A DNA stretch of 64,000 bases from Streptomyces ardesiacus. Its GTDB lineage: Bacteria > Actinomycetota > Actinomycetes > Streptomycetales > Streptomycetaceae. The stretch is taken from positions 1 to 64,000 of the forward strand of contig NZ_BEWC01000004.1 of NCBI RefSeq assembly GCF_003112575.1. The letters are read 5' to 3'. Both the position numbers and the translations under genes were made by a program. Numbering within the stretch: the first letter of the stretch is position 1; each line of letters begins with the position of its first letter. Positions 36,398-45,119 of the stretch are shown piece after piece. The notes below the pieces were generated by a model that made no database searches, was not told the DNA's origin, and worked only from the letters and a program-made list of their open reading frames with translations.

Positions 36398-39000
36398 CGC
36401 GGGGCCTTCCCAGACGTGTGCCGGGGAGTGTGCTTGCCGAACGTCCACTTCAGGCTGAGCCCGGTCGCGGTGCCTCCGGACCGCTCGCGCAGTCGGGGCA
36501 CCACCCGCGCCGAAAACGCGCGCACCACGGCCTCGCGCGCCTTCCGCTCGGGCAGTTCAGGAAAATACTCCTCGGCGTTCGACGGGACCAGCAGCGTGTC
36601 GAGCAGTTCGTCGGGGAGGATCTCGAAATTCTGCTGGTGGACATTGCCGGTGAAGTGGGTGTCGAAGATGTCGACGAGCGCGTCGGCCCGGTTCGGGGCG
36701 GGCAGGATGCGCCGGCCGGCCCGCTTGTCGGTCTCGGCGCAGTGCGCGGCGTGCACTCTGGCCACCGCCTCGCGTACCTGGGCCGGCAGCGTCTCGTCGA
36801 CCGGCGAGGTCAGCACACTTTGCCGGATCGCCCGGTTCGCGTCGTGGAACAGGAAGGCCTCGGAGCCGGCCGGACCGATGTCCGGGGCATTCCACAGCAG
36901 CATGCCGCCCGGGTTGACCAGACGGGCCAGATCGGCGGCGAGCTTGGTGAGCGACTTCGGCGGGATGAGGTGGAAGACCATGCTGGCCAGCACGATGTCC
37001 ACCTTGTCCGGGCCCATGATCTCGGCCATGGTGCGGAACTTGCCGTCCGGCCCGCGCAGTTCGTGGAACCGCGTCCAGGGGTGCCCGCCCAGCAGCCGCT
37101 CGCCCTGGTCGAACCACGGTGTGCGGATGTCGGCCAGATGCATCTCCAGCTTCATCCCGGACTCGGCGACGAGCCGGTCGGTGCGCCGCTCGGTCAGCGC
37201 CTTGAGCAGTTCGATCGCACCGAGCCCGGTGCCCGCACCGTAGTCGAGCACCCGGATGGTCTGCCCGGGGCCGCCGGTGGCGATCCGCCGCTCGATGGTG
37301 TGCAGCGCCTGGGCGACGATCCAGCCGGTCGGGTCGGCCGCCCACGGACGCGGACGCCGGGTGTCGCCACCGGCGAACAGCAGCTCGTGCAGGCCCCGTC
37401 CGTCGTCCTGGGGCAGCGCGGCCTGCGCGGGAGAGAGCGGCACGGCCGGCACGTGCGGGGTGGTGCGGACCTCCACCGGCAGCAGACGGTTGAGGCTGAC
37501 GGCCACGAACGGCTGGTGGGCCGGGTAGCGGCGGCTCTCGTACGGGACGGTCTCCAGGCCGGCCGCGCGGCAGCACTGCAACCACCGGTCGTGCCCGACC
37601 GGGTACTGGTGCGACAGGCCGTGGCAGGCATCGAGCGCCACGCTCTGCAGACGCCCGGGGAACCGCCGCGCCACCTGAGGCGCGATCGTGTGCGCCGCCA
37701 GCACCACCAGGCCGTGCCGGCGCACATACGGCGCCCAGCGCCGCAGATGCTCGACCAGGTCCCGCTCGACCGCCTCGTCCGGAACCGGACGGCCCTCCTC
37801 GTCCACGTACGCGCCGTCGCCCGCTCCTGGCACACTCACCGGGCCGGGCCCGCCGGTGCCCCGGTAACGCCGGGCGTGATCGGCGAACGCGCGCACGTGC
37901 AGACCTTCGTCCATGGCCAGCCCGTGCCGGGCCAGTTCCGCCGCGATCCGCTCTGGCTCGTCGACGGTGCCCTGGACCAGAACGGCCGGCACGTCGTGCT
38001 CGCCCAGCATCGCGCGCGCCGTCTCCAGCGCGACCGGGTCGCCGTCGACACCCACCATCACCACCGGGTACGCGTCGAGGACGGTGCCGCGCGCGGTCCG
38101 GTCGCGGATCGCCTGGTGGATGTCGCGCAGTCGGCTGCCGTTGCCGCAGCCGACCTCCACGACGAACCGGGGCTGCTCCTCGGGGGCGGGGCGGTTGAAG
38201 AGATCGAGCACCACGGCCAGCAGATCCTTGTCGTACCGGACGTGCACGGCGCGCCCGGCTCGGGCGTTGAGCGCGCGGTCGACGTACTGCGCGGGATCGT
38301 GCTCCGCCGCGCCCGCGAGCAGGCCGCCCAGGCGGGCCAGCATCGGCAGGTAGGAGCCCACGACACCGAACCCGGCCGGGAATCCGCCGGCGTGCGAAAA
38401 GCGTTCGCCGGCGATGCCGAGCAGTTTGTCCACTTCGGGGGAGGACGGGTGCTCGGCGGCACCGGCGAGTACCGCCGGGATCAGCAGCGCGCCGTCCAGA
38501 TGACCGGTGATGATCTCGGCCTGTTCCGGCAGCAGGCCGTCGGTGTCCCAGCGCGCCGCCACCCGCGGCATCAGCGCCGAGAACAACGGGGCGGCCGCCT
38601 CCCAGGCGGCCGGCCAGCCGTCCCGGCCGACGTCGGCGAACGCACTGAGGAAACGGCCGACCGCCAGGTAGTCGCCGTGGTGCGCGACTGCGGCAGCCCC
38701 GGCCCCGGTCCACCCCGGCGGGTGTCCGCGGCGATCGTCCGGGACGCCGGTCAGCCATCCCTGGCCGACCAGCACGCGCAGGACCACACGCAGACGGCCG
38801 AACGCCTGATCCGGTAATCCGGACATGCGCCGGCGCATGAATTCCTCGTCCGTGATCCCCGGGAGAATACCCGCGCTGTCCAGTGCCGCGAGGGCGCTGG
38901 ACAGTACGGTTCCATCCTGTGCGAGAAAGGCCGCACGGCGCGCCGAGCGATGGCCTGTCTCGAAGGGAGCTATGGCGTCGATCGGTTCCGGATTGGGCAT
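36394..39000 (-). CDS. Large two-domain SAM-dependent methyltransferase
   Basis: The start chosen is ATG 39000 behind gagga; a longer frame reaches 39135. The 868-residue protein has an N-terminal helical part, then a first Rossmann-type SAM domain (motif I VVEVGCGNGSRL near residue 290), and a second one after about residue 545 (VLDYGAGTGLGAIELL). The first half, including LHVRAFADHARRY and the FVAVSLNRLLP end, recalls the methyltransferase halves of AprA-type and related PKS-associated enzymes. It overlaps the ABC ATPase (ATGA), so the operon is methyltransferase-ATPase-permease. It could be a trans-acting C- or O-methyltransferase on the polyketide, perhaps supplying the O-methyl step absent from the extender cassette. 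The substrate cannot be read from sequence. Confidence 0.85.
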   Translation of the reverse strand: MPNPEPIDAIAPFETGHRSARRAAFLAQDGTVLSSALAALDSAGILPGITDEEFMRRRMSGLPDQAFGRLRVVLRVLVGQGWLTGVPDDRRGHPPGWTGAGAAAVAHHGDYLAVGRFLSAFADVGRDGWPAAWEAAAPLFSALMPRVAARWDTDGLLPEQAEIITGHLDGALLIPAVLAGAAEHPSSPEVDKLLGIAGERFSHAGGFPAGFGVVGSYLPMLARLGGLLAGAAEHDPAQYVDRALNARAGRAVHVRYDKDLLAVVLDLFNRPAPEEQPRFVVEVGCGNGSRLRDIHQAIRDRTARGTVLDAYPVVMVGVDGDPVALETARAMLGEHDVPAVLVQGTVDEPERIAAELARHGLAMDEGLHVRAFADHARRYRGTGGPGPVSVPGAGDGAYVDEEGRPVPDEAVERDLVEHLRRWAPYVRRHGLVVLAAHTIAPQVARRFPGRLQSVALDACHGLSHQYPVGHDRWLQCCRAAGLETVPYESRRYPAHQPFVAVSLNRLLPVEVRTTPHVPAVPLSPAQAALPQDDGRGLHELLFAGGDTRRPRPWAADPTGWIVAQALHTIERRIATGGPGQTIRVLDYGAGTGLGAIELLKALTERRTDRLVAESGMKLEMHLADIRTPWFDQGERLLGGHPWTRFHELRGPDGKFRTMAEIMGPDKVDIVLASMVFHLIPPKSLTKLAADLARLVNPGGMLLWNAPDIGPAGSEAFLFHDANRAIRQSVLTSPVDETLPAQVREAVARVHAAHCAETDKRAGRRILPAPNRADALVDIFDTHFTGNVHQQNFEILPDELLDTLLVPSNAEEYFPELPERKAREAVVRAFSARVVPRLRERSGGTATGLSLKWTFGKHTPRHTSGKAPR

Positions 39001-39329
39001 GCTCGTCCTCGGGGTCGACCGGTCGATGGACAGACGAAGGCGGTGCCGTGGGTATTCCGAAGTCCGGTGCCGCCGCTCAACGGGGCGCCGATGCGTACCG
39101 GCGCCGGTCGGTGTGAGACAGGATTCGACAGGCACTCAGACAACGGCGCTCCTCCCGAGGCCGCAGCGGCCGGTGGCCGTACCGGGCGGCGACCGGACTG
39201 GGCAGTGACCGGTGCGGACGGCGCGCCGCGCGCGGGCAGGACGCCGAGAACACCGTCGCCGGTCCGGTCGGCGATCATGTCCGGTCGGCCTTCCATGACC
39301 GACTCGGAAGCAGACAGGCGGCGTGCCAC
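38970..39329 (-). CDS. Possible small leader ORF before the methyltransferase
   Basis: A GTG at 39329 sits four bases after a near-perfect ribosome site (ccaaaggag, 39334-39342). It opens a 119-codon frame that ends 31 bases inside the methyltransferase gene in another frame. The predicted peptide (VARRLSASESVMEG at its start) has no recognised domain and many Pro/Arg/Gly residues. It may be a translated leader that couples to the methyltransferase, or the ribosome site may be all that is real. No homology could be checked. Confidence 0.25.
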   Translation of the reverse strand: MARRLSASESVMEGRPDMIADRTGDGVLGVLPARGAPSAPVTAQSGRRPVRPPAAAASGGAPLSECLSNPVSHRPAPVRIGAPLSGGTGLRNTHGTAFVCPSTGRPRGRACPIRNRSTP

Positions 39330-39444
39330 GGTACTCCTTTGGAGATCAGTGAAGAAGCGAACGGCTCCCTGCGGAATGAGTCGCGGATTCATCGGTCTGG
39401 GTGCACTCGGCGAATGCGTGTGGATGACGCGGAGCGCCAATTGA

Positions 39445-39475
39445 GGCTCTCATAAAATAGAAAACCGATGACACC
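39445..39475 (-). promoter_or_regulatory. AT-rich patch, candidate promoter for the methyltransferase operon
   Basis: On the minus strand the sequence around ttttctattttatgag is strikingly AT-rich for this DNA. It lies about 115 bases before the strong ribosome site at 39342. It could hold the promoter of the methyltransferase-ABC operon; no exact -35/-10 pair is claimed. Confidence 0.35.
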
Positions 39476-40004
39476 GGAGACACCCCTGTCTGCCCGGACA
39501 GCTGTTGTTAGGGGTGCCGGATGAGCACCTGCTCTCTTCATCCGCCCGCGCTCCACCAGGGCTTGCTGCTCGGCTCGGTCACCCAGCGCGCCGCACGCCG
39601 GGCTTCCTTCCCCGTCGTCGTGGTCCTGTAGGCGCGCGGTTGCGGACGCACGCGGCGACGCGCACCCCGGCCGGCGTGCGGCAGACCTGGCGCTGGGCTC
39701 GCACCCGCATCGCACAGCCCGAAGGACACCTTGCGCTCACGCCGTAGGCCACGCATTTCGACGCCCCAGCCAGATACCTGGACTTCGCCCGTTTCGGACC
39801 GCCGTCGCGTGACGCCGTGGCCGCCATCGCGCGGAGAAGGTGTCACACCGACCGTGCGGGCGGATTCGCTGCGCCTGTCACCGCACGCCTCGACACCGGC
39901 GGAGGCCACGCCTCGACACCGGCGGAGGCGATGGAGCGGGTGGCGGCGGCACTGGCACGGGTTCAGGTCGCCCGACGAGCGGGCTGACGCGGAAGCAGCC
40001 GGCG

Positions 40005-40137
40005 AGGAGGTCGGTGACCGGGTGCGGGGCCCTCCGGGTCGACGTTGGCGTGCTCGGGGACGAGGTCGGCGACGGCCGCGCGTATCGGCTGACGCGGTGG
40101 TCGCGGGCCAGGGCGGCGACGGGTTGGCCGCCGCTCA
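40005..40137 (-). pseudogene. Frameshifted helix-turn-helix remnant (recombinase-type)
   Basis: On the minus strand one frame reads SGGQPVAALARDHRVSR and, after a small shift, another continues IRAAVADLVPEHANVD. Joined, they resemble the C-terminal helix-turn-helix of invertase/resolvase-like or transposase proteins. No flanking catalytic domain is visible. This is a short decayed piece; the family assignment is by eye. Confidence 0.35.
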
Positions 40138-40141
40138 CGGC

Positions 40142-41014
40142 CTACCGGACCTTCGCCTGGGCACACATCTGTTCTGCCAGCCGCCCCAGTTCGGCCGCCG
40201 TCGCAGGGGAGACGTCGCTGAGCCCGCTGTGTACGGCCGTTGGGCTGCGCAGGAAGCGCCGCAGCAGGGCCACGAGCAGTCCTTCCGGCACGGTCTGCAG
40301 TGCGGCGAACGCGCGGGGGACGGGCGGGGCCGGCAGGGCTGCCAGGTTCTGCCGCATGAGGTGGAGCATGCCGCGGACCGCGTCGGGATCGTCGGCCAGC
40401 GCTACCGGGCCGCCCGCCGCGTGCACCGCCTGCCCGAGAGGCATCGCGAACGCGGCGTGTGTCCTGAGCCAGGCATCCATCCGCGGCTCGGCCTTGGCTT
40501 TGATCCCGGCGGTGCGGAACTCCCGGACGATCCGTTCCAGGCGCGGGGAGGTTCGGCCGTCGGGTTCCCCGATCGGCATCGGGACCCGGCTGGTCACGAA
40601 GTTGGTCGCGCGGTAGCGGATGACGTCGCCGTCCATCGTGCCGCCCAGGGACGGGAAGCCGAGCAGTACTCGCTCGTGGCCGATCGCCGCGCCCAACGGC
40701 TCCGCGCCGGCCGCCCAGTTGTGCAGGAACAGCGCGTCGCCCTCGAGGCCGGCGAGCGACTCCAGCACCGCGTCGACTTGATGGGTGCGGACGAGAACGG
40801 CAGTCAGGTCGTACCCGCCGTCAGGGTGCTCGACTACCGGTACGGGTACCCGCCTGACGACAGGGCTGTCCTGCTCGGCGAGCTGCACTCCGTGCCGGCG
40901 CAGGGAGGCCAGACGCTCGCCCCGGGCGAGGAGCGAGACATCGAGCCCGGCCTCGTGCAAGCGGGCGGCGAACAGGCTGCCGCAGACCCCGGCGCCGTAC
41001 ACGAGCAGTTTCAT
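40142..41014 (-). CDS. Ketopantoate reductase family oxidoreductase (PanE/ApbA-like)
   Basis: The start at ATG 41014 follows gggagagg. The 290-residue protein opens MKLLVYGAGVCGSLFAARL, the N-terminal NADP-binding motif of the family. The C-terminal helical domain contains a conserved-looking segment (HAAFAMPLGQAVHAAGG). It is divergent from a TetR gene with an operator between them, so it is probably the target of that regulator. The true substrate in such regulator-linked paralogues is usually not pantoate; here it is unknown. Confidence 0.88.
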   Translation of the reverse strand: MKLLVYGAGVCGSLFAARLHEAGLDVSLLARGERLASLRRHGVQLAEQDSPVVRRVPVPVVEHPDGGYDLTAVLVRTHQVDAVLESLAGLEGDALFLHNWAAGAEPLGAAIGHERVLLGFPSLGGTMDGDVIRYRATNFVTSRVPMPIGEPDGRTSPRLERIVREFRTAGIKAKAEPRMDAWLRTHAAFAMPLGQAVHAAGGPVALADDPDAVRGMLHLMRQNLAALPAPPVPRAFAALQTVPEGLLVALLRRFLRSPTAVHSGLSDVSPATAAELGRLAEQMCAQAKVR

Positions 41015-41037
41015 GACAACCTCTCCCACCCACGAGT

Positions 41038-41064
41038 CAAACGTTCGTTTCAATCGAACGTTTG
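41038..41064. promoter_or_regulatory. TetR operator: perfect 10-bp inverted repeat
   Basis: Arms caaacgttcg (41038-41047) and cgaacgtttg (41055-41064) are exact inverted repeats around a 7-base spacer, centred between the divergent reductase and TetR genes. This is the expected binding site for autoregulation. A TATAGT (41065-41070) lies eight bases before the TetR ATG, suggesting a leaderless TetR transcript. Confidence 0.85.
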
Positions 41065-41077
41065 TATAGTAGAGCAC

Positions 41078-41707
41078 ATGGCACTACCCGACACCCGGAC
41101 CAAGCTCCTCGACGCAGCCGAACGCCTCTTCGCCGAGCACGGCTACCGCGGCACCTCGGTCCGCGCGATCACCGACCTCGCCGGAGCGAACCTGGCCGCC
41201 GTCGGCTATCACTTCGGTTCGAAGGCGGAACTCCTGGCCGCCGTCGCCCGCCGCGTGACCGAGCCCATCACCGCCGCTCAGAGCGCCGGGCTCGACGCAC
41301 TGCTCGCCCGGACTCCGGACCCGACGGTCGCCGAGCTGGTGGAAGCATTCGCAGGGCCGCTCTTCGACGGGATGCCCGCCGGCGATGAGAGCGGGGCCCG
41401 GACGTCCCGGCTGATCGTGACGATCCTCAGCGACCCGGCCGAGGAGGCACGCAGCTGGACCGGCCCGGACGAGGACGCGGTCGGCGAGCGCTACCTGGCG
41501 GCTTTCGCGCAGGCACTGCCCGGCCTTGCCCGGCAGGAGCTGTTGTTCCGAATGCGGGGGATCCTCGCCGTGGCGGCCGTGGACCGCGTCGAGGTCTACA
41601 ACCAGCCCTCCCCTGCCCGCCCGACGGCGACGGAAGGCGAGGAGGCCCGGAACTGGGCGATCACGTTCCTGACGGCAGCAATGAGCGCGCCGCCGACCCG
41701 GGCCTGA
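41078..41707 (+). CDS. TetR family transcriptional regulator
   Basis: This 209-residue protein has the N-terminal TetR DNA-binding domain (LLDAAERLFAEHGYRGTSVR, then LAAVGYHFGSKAELL) and a helical ligand-binding C-terminal part. It is divergent from the ketopantoate-reductase-like gene and almost touches the 10-bp palindrome. It likely represses both itself and the reductase until a small ligand binds. Confidence 0.94.
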   Translation: MALPDTRTKLLDAAERLFAEHGYRGTSVRAITDLAGANLAAVGYHFGSKAELLAAVARRVTEPITAAQSAGLDALLARTPDPTVAELVEAFAGPLFDGMPAGDESGARTSRLIVTILSDPAEEARSWTGPDEDAVGERYLAAFAQALPGLARQELLFRMRGILAVAAVDRVEVYNQPSPARPTATEGEEARNWAITFLTAAMSAPPTRA

Positions 41708-42345
41708 CGATAAGTCTGAGGCGGCTCACTCACCGCCCTCACAGCCGTCCTCGGACACGTTCGGGTCGCGCAGCGGCGGGGCCTGGCTCGACGCCCTTGG
41801 ACACCTCGTTGGTCGCGTGCAGGGCGAACGCGAGGACACGCGCCGCACCATCGCACCGAAGTGTCCCACCGAACCAGCGCTCTCAGATTCAGTACTGGAA
41901 CACGCAGAACGGGCCCGGCACCATGACCCCGCACGACGCCATGGTCAACGGAGCCGGGGTCAGGGAGATCATCCGGTCCATCAACGGCAGACTGGAGTGC
42001 GACGGGCGCAATCCCGCGCAGGTCCAGAGCCGGATCGACGACTACGAGCGCTGCACATAGCTCCTCGGCGTCGAATCCGGCGACAACCTGAGCTGCCAGC
42101 CGGCCGAGCCCGGTCCGCCCGCCCCTCGTGCTCACCGGTGCCGCCCGGTCGCGAGGGGGCCGCACGGCCGAACGGCAGCGCACGTCCGCGGGCACGAGTC
42201 CACCGGCCGAGCCCGGGTCGTTCCCGGAGACCGTGCCCCGCTCCGGGGAGCCCCGAGCCGAGCGAGGCCCTCGGCGTCCGGCTCCTCCGGCAGGACCCCC
42301 GCACCGTCTTCGGCCCGCCGGTGGCCGACGGGCCGCGACGTCCGC
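41708..42345. other. Non-coding stretch with chitinase relic
   Basis: Apart from the GH19 chitinase remnant, the 638 bases between the TetR gene and the end of the FAD monooxygenase gene show no credible gene. Confidence 0.6.
41884..42100 (+). pseudogene. 3' fragment of a GH19 chitinase with an internal stop
   Basis: The frame from 41884 reads YWNTQNGPGTMTPHDAMVNG, then an INGRLECDGRNPAQVQSRID segment and YERCT. These are the end of a GH19 (class IV-type) chitinase, where the family has YWNT...INGxLECxG and a final LLGV...LxC. A TAG at 42058 stands where CAG (Gln) is expected; the frame then continues as LLGVESGDNLSC. No start or catalytic half is present. It is a truncated, stop-interrupted relic. 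Confidence 0.75.
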
Positions 42346-43569
42346 TCAGGCGGCCTGCGGGTAGTCCGGCAGCACCAGGGCCGAGTGGGCCGCACGCCCC
42401 TCCTGCGCGCTCGCGGTCACCATCGTCCTCACCGCCGCCTCCGGGTCGCGCAGCAGGGCGTTGCGGGCCTCGATCTCCTGCCGCGTCGTGGGGGTCACCG
42501 CCGACCCCCCACCGGTGGCCAGCGCCTGGTTGCGCTCCGCGAAGGGACGGATCAGGCGCTCGTAGGCGGCGAACGCGTCGGCGTGGTCCGCGTGCGTGGC
42601 CAGTTCGCCGGCCAGGACGTAGGCGCCGACGAGTGCGACGCTCGACCCCTGGCCGGAGATGAACGACGTGGCGTGCGCCGCGTCGCCCGCCAGGACGACC
42701 CGCCCGTGGGACCACGCAGGCATGTGAATCTGGCTCACGACGTCGAAGAAGAGGTCGTCGGCCTCCCGCATGCCCTCGACCAGGCGTGGCAGGTGCCACA
42801 CCCGCTCGGGGAAGCAGGCCGCCACCAGGTCCCGCTGGGCCCGGGGGTCGCGGAAGGCTGCGAAGGGCGGGGTGTCGCGGGTGAAGGTGAGGAAGCCGTG
42901 CAGCCGGTCGGCGGGTTCGTGGGCGTAGAGGACGGCGCTGCGTCCCGGCTCGTTCCAGATGACGGCCTCGTGCGCCAGCCCGAACTCGTTGGGCAGCGTG
43001 AAGCCCGCGAAGACGTGCCCGAGGTAGCGGTGGAACGGCTCCTCCGGACCGAAGACCAGCCTGCGTGTGTTCGAGTGCAGCCCGTCCGCGCCGACCACGA
43101 GGTCGAAGGTGCGGCGCAGACCGCTGTCGAAGACGACGTGCACGGCGTCACCGACGTCGTCAAGCGTCGCGATCGAGTCGTCGAAGAGGAACTCGACCCG
43201 GTCCCGCAGCGGGGTGTACAGCGCGTCGGCCAGATCCCCGCGCCGGACTTCGAGGTCGACCCCTGCCTCTCCCCCGGTCAGCTGCTCGGGCTGCAGCGAG
43301 CCGACCGGCTCCCCCGCGGCGTCCACGAAGGTGATCCGCTGACTGTCGACGTGCGCCTTGCGCAGCGCCGGCAGCAGGCCCATGCGGTCCACGGCCTCGC
43401 GTGCCGTGCCGCGCACGTCGATCGCGTAGCCGCCCCCGCGGACGGCGGCCGCCTTCTCGACGACGGTCACCTCGAAGCCGTACCGGTCCAGCCAGTGCGC
43501 GAGTGCCGGGCCCGCGATACTTGCTCCGGAGATCAGTACGCGGCGAGCGGGACGGGACGTGTGATTCAT
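42346..43569 (-). CDS. FAD-dependent monooxygenase (PHBH fold)
   Basis: This 407-residue flavoprotein hydroxylase has the FAD-binding start VLISGASIAGPALAHWL, the DG motif (VVGADGLHSNTRR) and the GD motif (VVLAGDAAHATSF), in the usual order for the p-hydroxybenzoate hydroxylase fold (TetX/RdmE-like). The start at 43569 has a ggtgag site. It is divergent from a MarR gene with paired palindromes between them, so it is probably induced by an aromatic or antibiotic-like ligand sensed by that MarR. It could inactivate a xenobiotic; participation in the PKS pathway is possible but not supported by position. Confidence 0.92.
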   Translation of the reverse strand: MNHTSRPARRVLISGASIAGPALAHWLDRYGFEVTVVEKAAAVRGGGYAIDVRGTAREAVDRMGLLPALRKAHVDSQRITFVDAAGEPVGSLQPEQLTGGEAGVDLEVRRGDLADALYTPLRDRVEFLFDDSIATLDDVGDAVHVVFDSGLRRTFDLVVGADGLHSNTRRLVFGPEEPFHRYLGHVFAGFTLPNEFGLAHEAVIWNEPGRSAVLYAHEPADRLHGFLTFTRDTPPFAAFRDPRAQRDLVAACFPERVWHLPRLVEGMREADDLFFDVVSQIHMPAWSHGRVVLAGDAAHATSFISGQGSSVALVGAYVLAGELATHADHADAFAAYERLIRPFAERNQALATGGGSAVTPTTRQEIEARNALLRDPEAAVRTMVTASAQEGRAAHSALVLPDYPQAA

Positions 43570-43639
43570 GGCTTCTCACCCTTCCACCAGGGCGAACCCC
43601 GGAAGACGGAGGCACGTGCGCACGGACGGCACATATACG

Positions 43640-43650
43640 TACCTCAGGTA
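43640..43650. promoter_or_regulatory. MarR operator site 1 (TACCTcAGGTA)
   Basis: A perfect 5-bp inverted repeat around one base lies about 70 bases from the monooxygenase start. It shares its arms with the site at 43708-43722. Confidence 0.7.
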
Positions 43651-43707
43651 TCTTTTTTGAGGCCATACGGCACCCTCTCGGGCACCGGCCGCTCCCCACG
43701 ATATAGA

Positions 43708-43722
43708 TACCTAACTCAGGTA
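43708..43722. promoter_or_regulatory. MarR operator site 2 (TACCT-N5-AGGTA)
   Basis: The same arms as site 1, here with a five-base spacer, lie 16 bases before the MarR ATG and next to an AT-rich atatag stretch. Occupancy would repress marR itself. Confidence 0.7.
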
Positions 43723-43738
43723 GGCAAATGGAGACCTC

Positions 43739-44245
43739 ATGACCACCGAACCCGCCGGACCTCCCGAGCCGGACGCCCCGCACTCCGACCTGCTCGCCGT
43801 GCTGCCGCGGATCACCCAGCTCAGCGCGGCCTTCACCAAGGGCCGGCTCACGGAACGCGCCGCCGAGGCGGCCGGACTCGCCCTCGACCGTCCCGCCATG
43901 GGCGTGCTGGTCACTCTCCGTACAGCCGACCAGCCGCTGCGGATCGGCGAGATCGCCGACCGGATGCAGGTGGTGGGCCCGCACGTCACCCGTCAGGTCC
44001 AGGCACTGGAGAAACGCGGCCTGGTACGCCGGGTGGCCGACCCCCACGACCGCCGCGCGAGTCTGATCGAGCCGACCGGGGCGGGCACGGAGGCCGCCAA
44101 CCGGTACGTGACGTCGCTGCTCGGCTGGTTCGCCGAGGCGCTCGCCGACTGGCCGCGCCAGGACCGGGAGAACCTCACCCGGCTCCTCACCCGCCTCGCC
44201 GACGACGTGACGGCCCGTCTGGCGCGGTTCGACGCGCAGGAGTGA
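43739..44245 (+). CDS. MarR family transcriptional regulator
   Basis: This 168-residue protein carries a winged helix with the MarR pattern: LRIGEIADRMQVVGPHVTRQ, then LEKRGLVRRVADPHDRRAS. It is divergent from the FAD monooxygenase, with matching palindromes in front of both genes. It likely represses the monooxygenase until a phenolic or aromatic ligand binds. Confidence 0.94.
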   Translation: MTTEPAGPPEPDAPHSDLLAVLPRITQLSAAFTKGRLTERAAEAAGLALDRPAMGVLVTLRTADQPLRIGEIADRMQVVGPHVTRQVQALEKRGLVRRVADPHDRRASLIEPTGAGTEAANRYVTSLLGWFAEALADWPRQDRENLTRLLTRLADDVTARLARFDAQE

Positions 44246-44251
44246 ACGCTC

Positions 44252-44415
44252 CTACCCGGCGGCGCCGGAGCGGGCCCGCCACAGGTCGCGCAGGAGTGCG
44301 ACCTCGGCCATCCGGTGGATGAACTCCAGGTTGTCTCCGACCACGACGCCGATGCAGGGGTCGTCGAGGTCGGGCCGGCGCTGCGGCCCCGTACCCGCTA
44401 CCACGGGCAGGTGCG
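44252..44415 (-). pseudogene. C-terminal fragment of an unrecognised gene
   Basis: On the minus strand a short segment ending DNLEFIHRMAEVALLRDLWR looks like protein-coding sequence by composition, but it has no start or upstream body before it meets unrelated sequence. The family is not recognised. Confidence 0.3.
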
Positions 44416-44471
44416 GGTCTGGGACGCCGCAGGACACAGTCGCCGCCTCCTGCCGACGAGTCTGACGCAGA

Positions 44472-45119
44472 TCACTGGCTTCCCACGGGCGGGAAGCCGG
44501 CCGAAAGAGGGCCGGCAGTTCCCGCTGTGGGGCGGGCGTGGATGGCTTCGGTGATGGTCCGCACCGCACGGTCGACTTCTCGCAGCGTGGCCTCGGGGGT
44601 GAGCTGTTCGGATTCGTAGAGGAAGACTGTGGAGCCGCGCCGGCTGCCGCAGTAGTCGATGATGCCGTGCTCGATCTGCGTGCGCACTGCGTTCTCGTAT
44701 CCGTGGCGTTCGTACGCACGGGAGTCGGCGCCGGCGATGGGGAGAAGGTGGGTGGTGAGGGCCTGCAATTTCGGACGCAGACCGGAAGCGGAGGAGTACG
44801 CGAAGGCCCAGCCGTTCACGAAGACACGGTCGATCCATCCCTTCAGCAGGGCGGGCATCGACCACCAGTACACGGGGAAGACCAGCACGAGATCGGTGGT
44901 GCGCTCGAGACGGCGGTGCTCAGCCGTCACGTCAGCCGGGTAGTTGCCGCCGTCGTGGTACGCCCGACGATCGGCCGGGGTGAACCGGGGGTCGAATCCC
45001 TCCGCGGCCAGGTCGGCGATCTCGACCGAACCGGGTGGAAGCGCTGCCTCAAGTCTTCCGAGCACGTGATGCGTCAGGGACCGGGGTTCGGGGTTGGCGG
45101 CGACGAGCAGGGTGTGCAT
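44472..45119 (-). CDS. Flavodoxin-fold NAD(P)H:quinone oxidoreductase
   Basis: This 215-residue protein begins MHTLLVAANPEPRSLTHHVL and contains FPVYWWSMPALLKGWIDRVF and FAYSS, the FMN-site pattern of NQO1/MdaB-type quinone reductases. It lies downstream of the NmrA-like gene on the same strand, with about 100 bases between, and probably shares its control. A two-electron quinone reductase fits a detoxification cassette. Confidence 0.92.
   Translation of the reverse strand: MHTLLVAANPEPRSLTHHVLGRLEAALPPGSVEIADLAAEGFDPRFTPADRRAYHDGGNYPADVTAEHRRLERTTDLVLVFPVYWWSMPALLKGWIDRVFVNGWAFAYSSASGLRPKLQALTTHLLPIAGADSRAYERHGYENAVRTQIEHGIIDYCGSRRGSTVFLYESEQLTPEATLREVDRAVRTITEAIHARPTAGTAGPLSAGFPPVGSQ

Larger units (their letters stand above)
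39001..40141. other. Long stretch without an intact gene at the cluster edge
   Basis: About 1.1 kb between the methyltransferase and the ketopantoate-reductase-like gene carries only the leader ORF candidate, an AT-rich promoter-like patch and a probable HTH remnant near 40020-40137. Short frames in 39540-39910 have no recognisable product. This is a reasonable right-hand border of the PKS cluster. Confidence 0.6.

Noticed and set aside
36334..38817. 827-codon + frame opposite the methyltransferase
   Set aside because: Antisense shadow; both SAM-binding motifs are on the minus strand.
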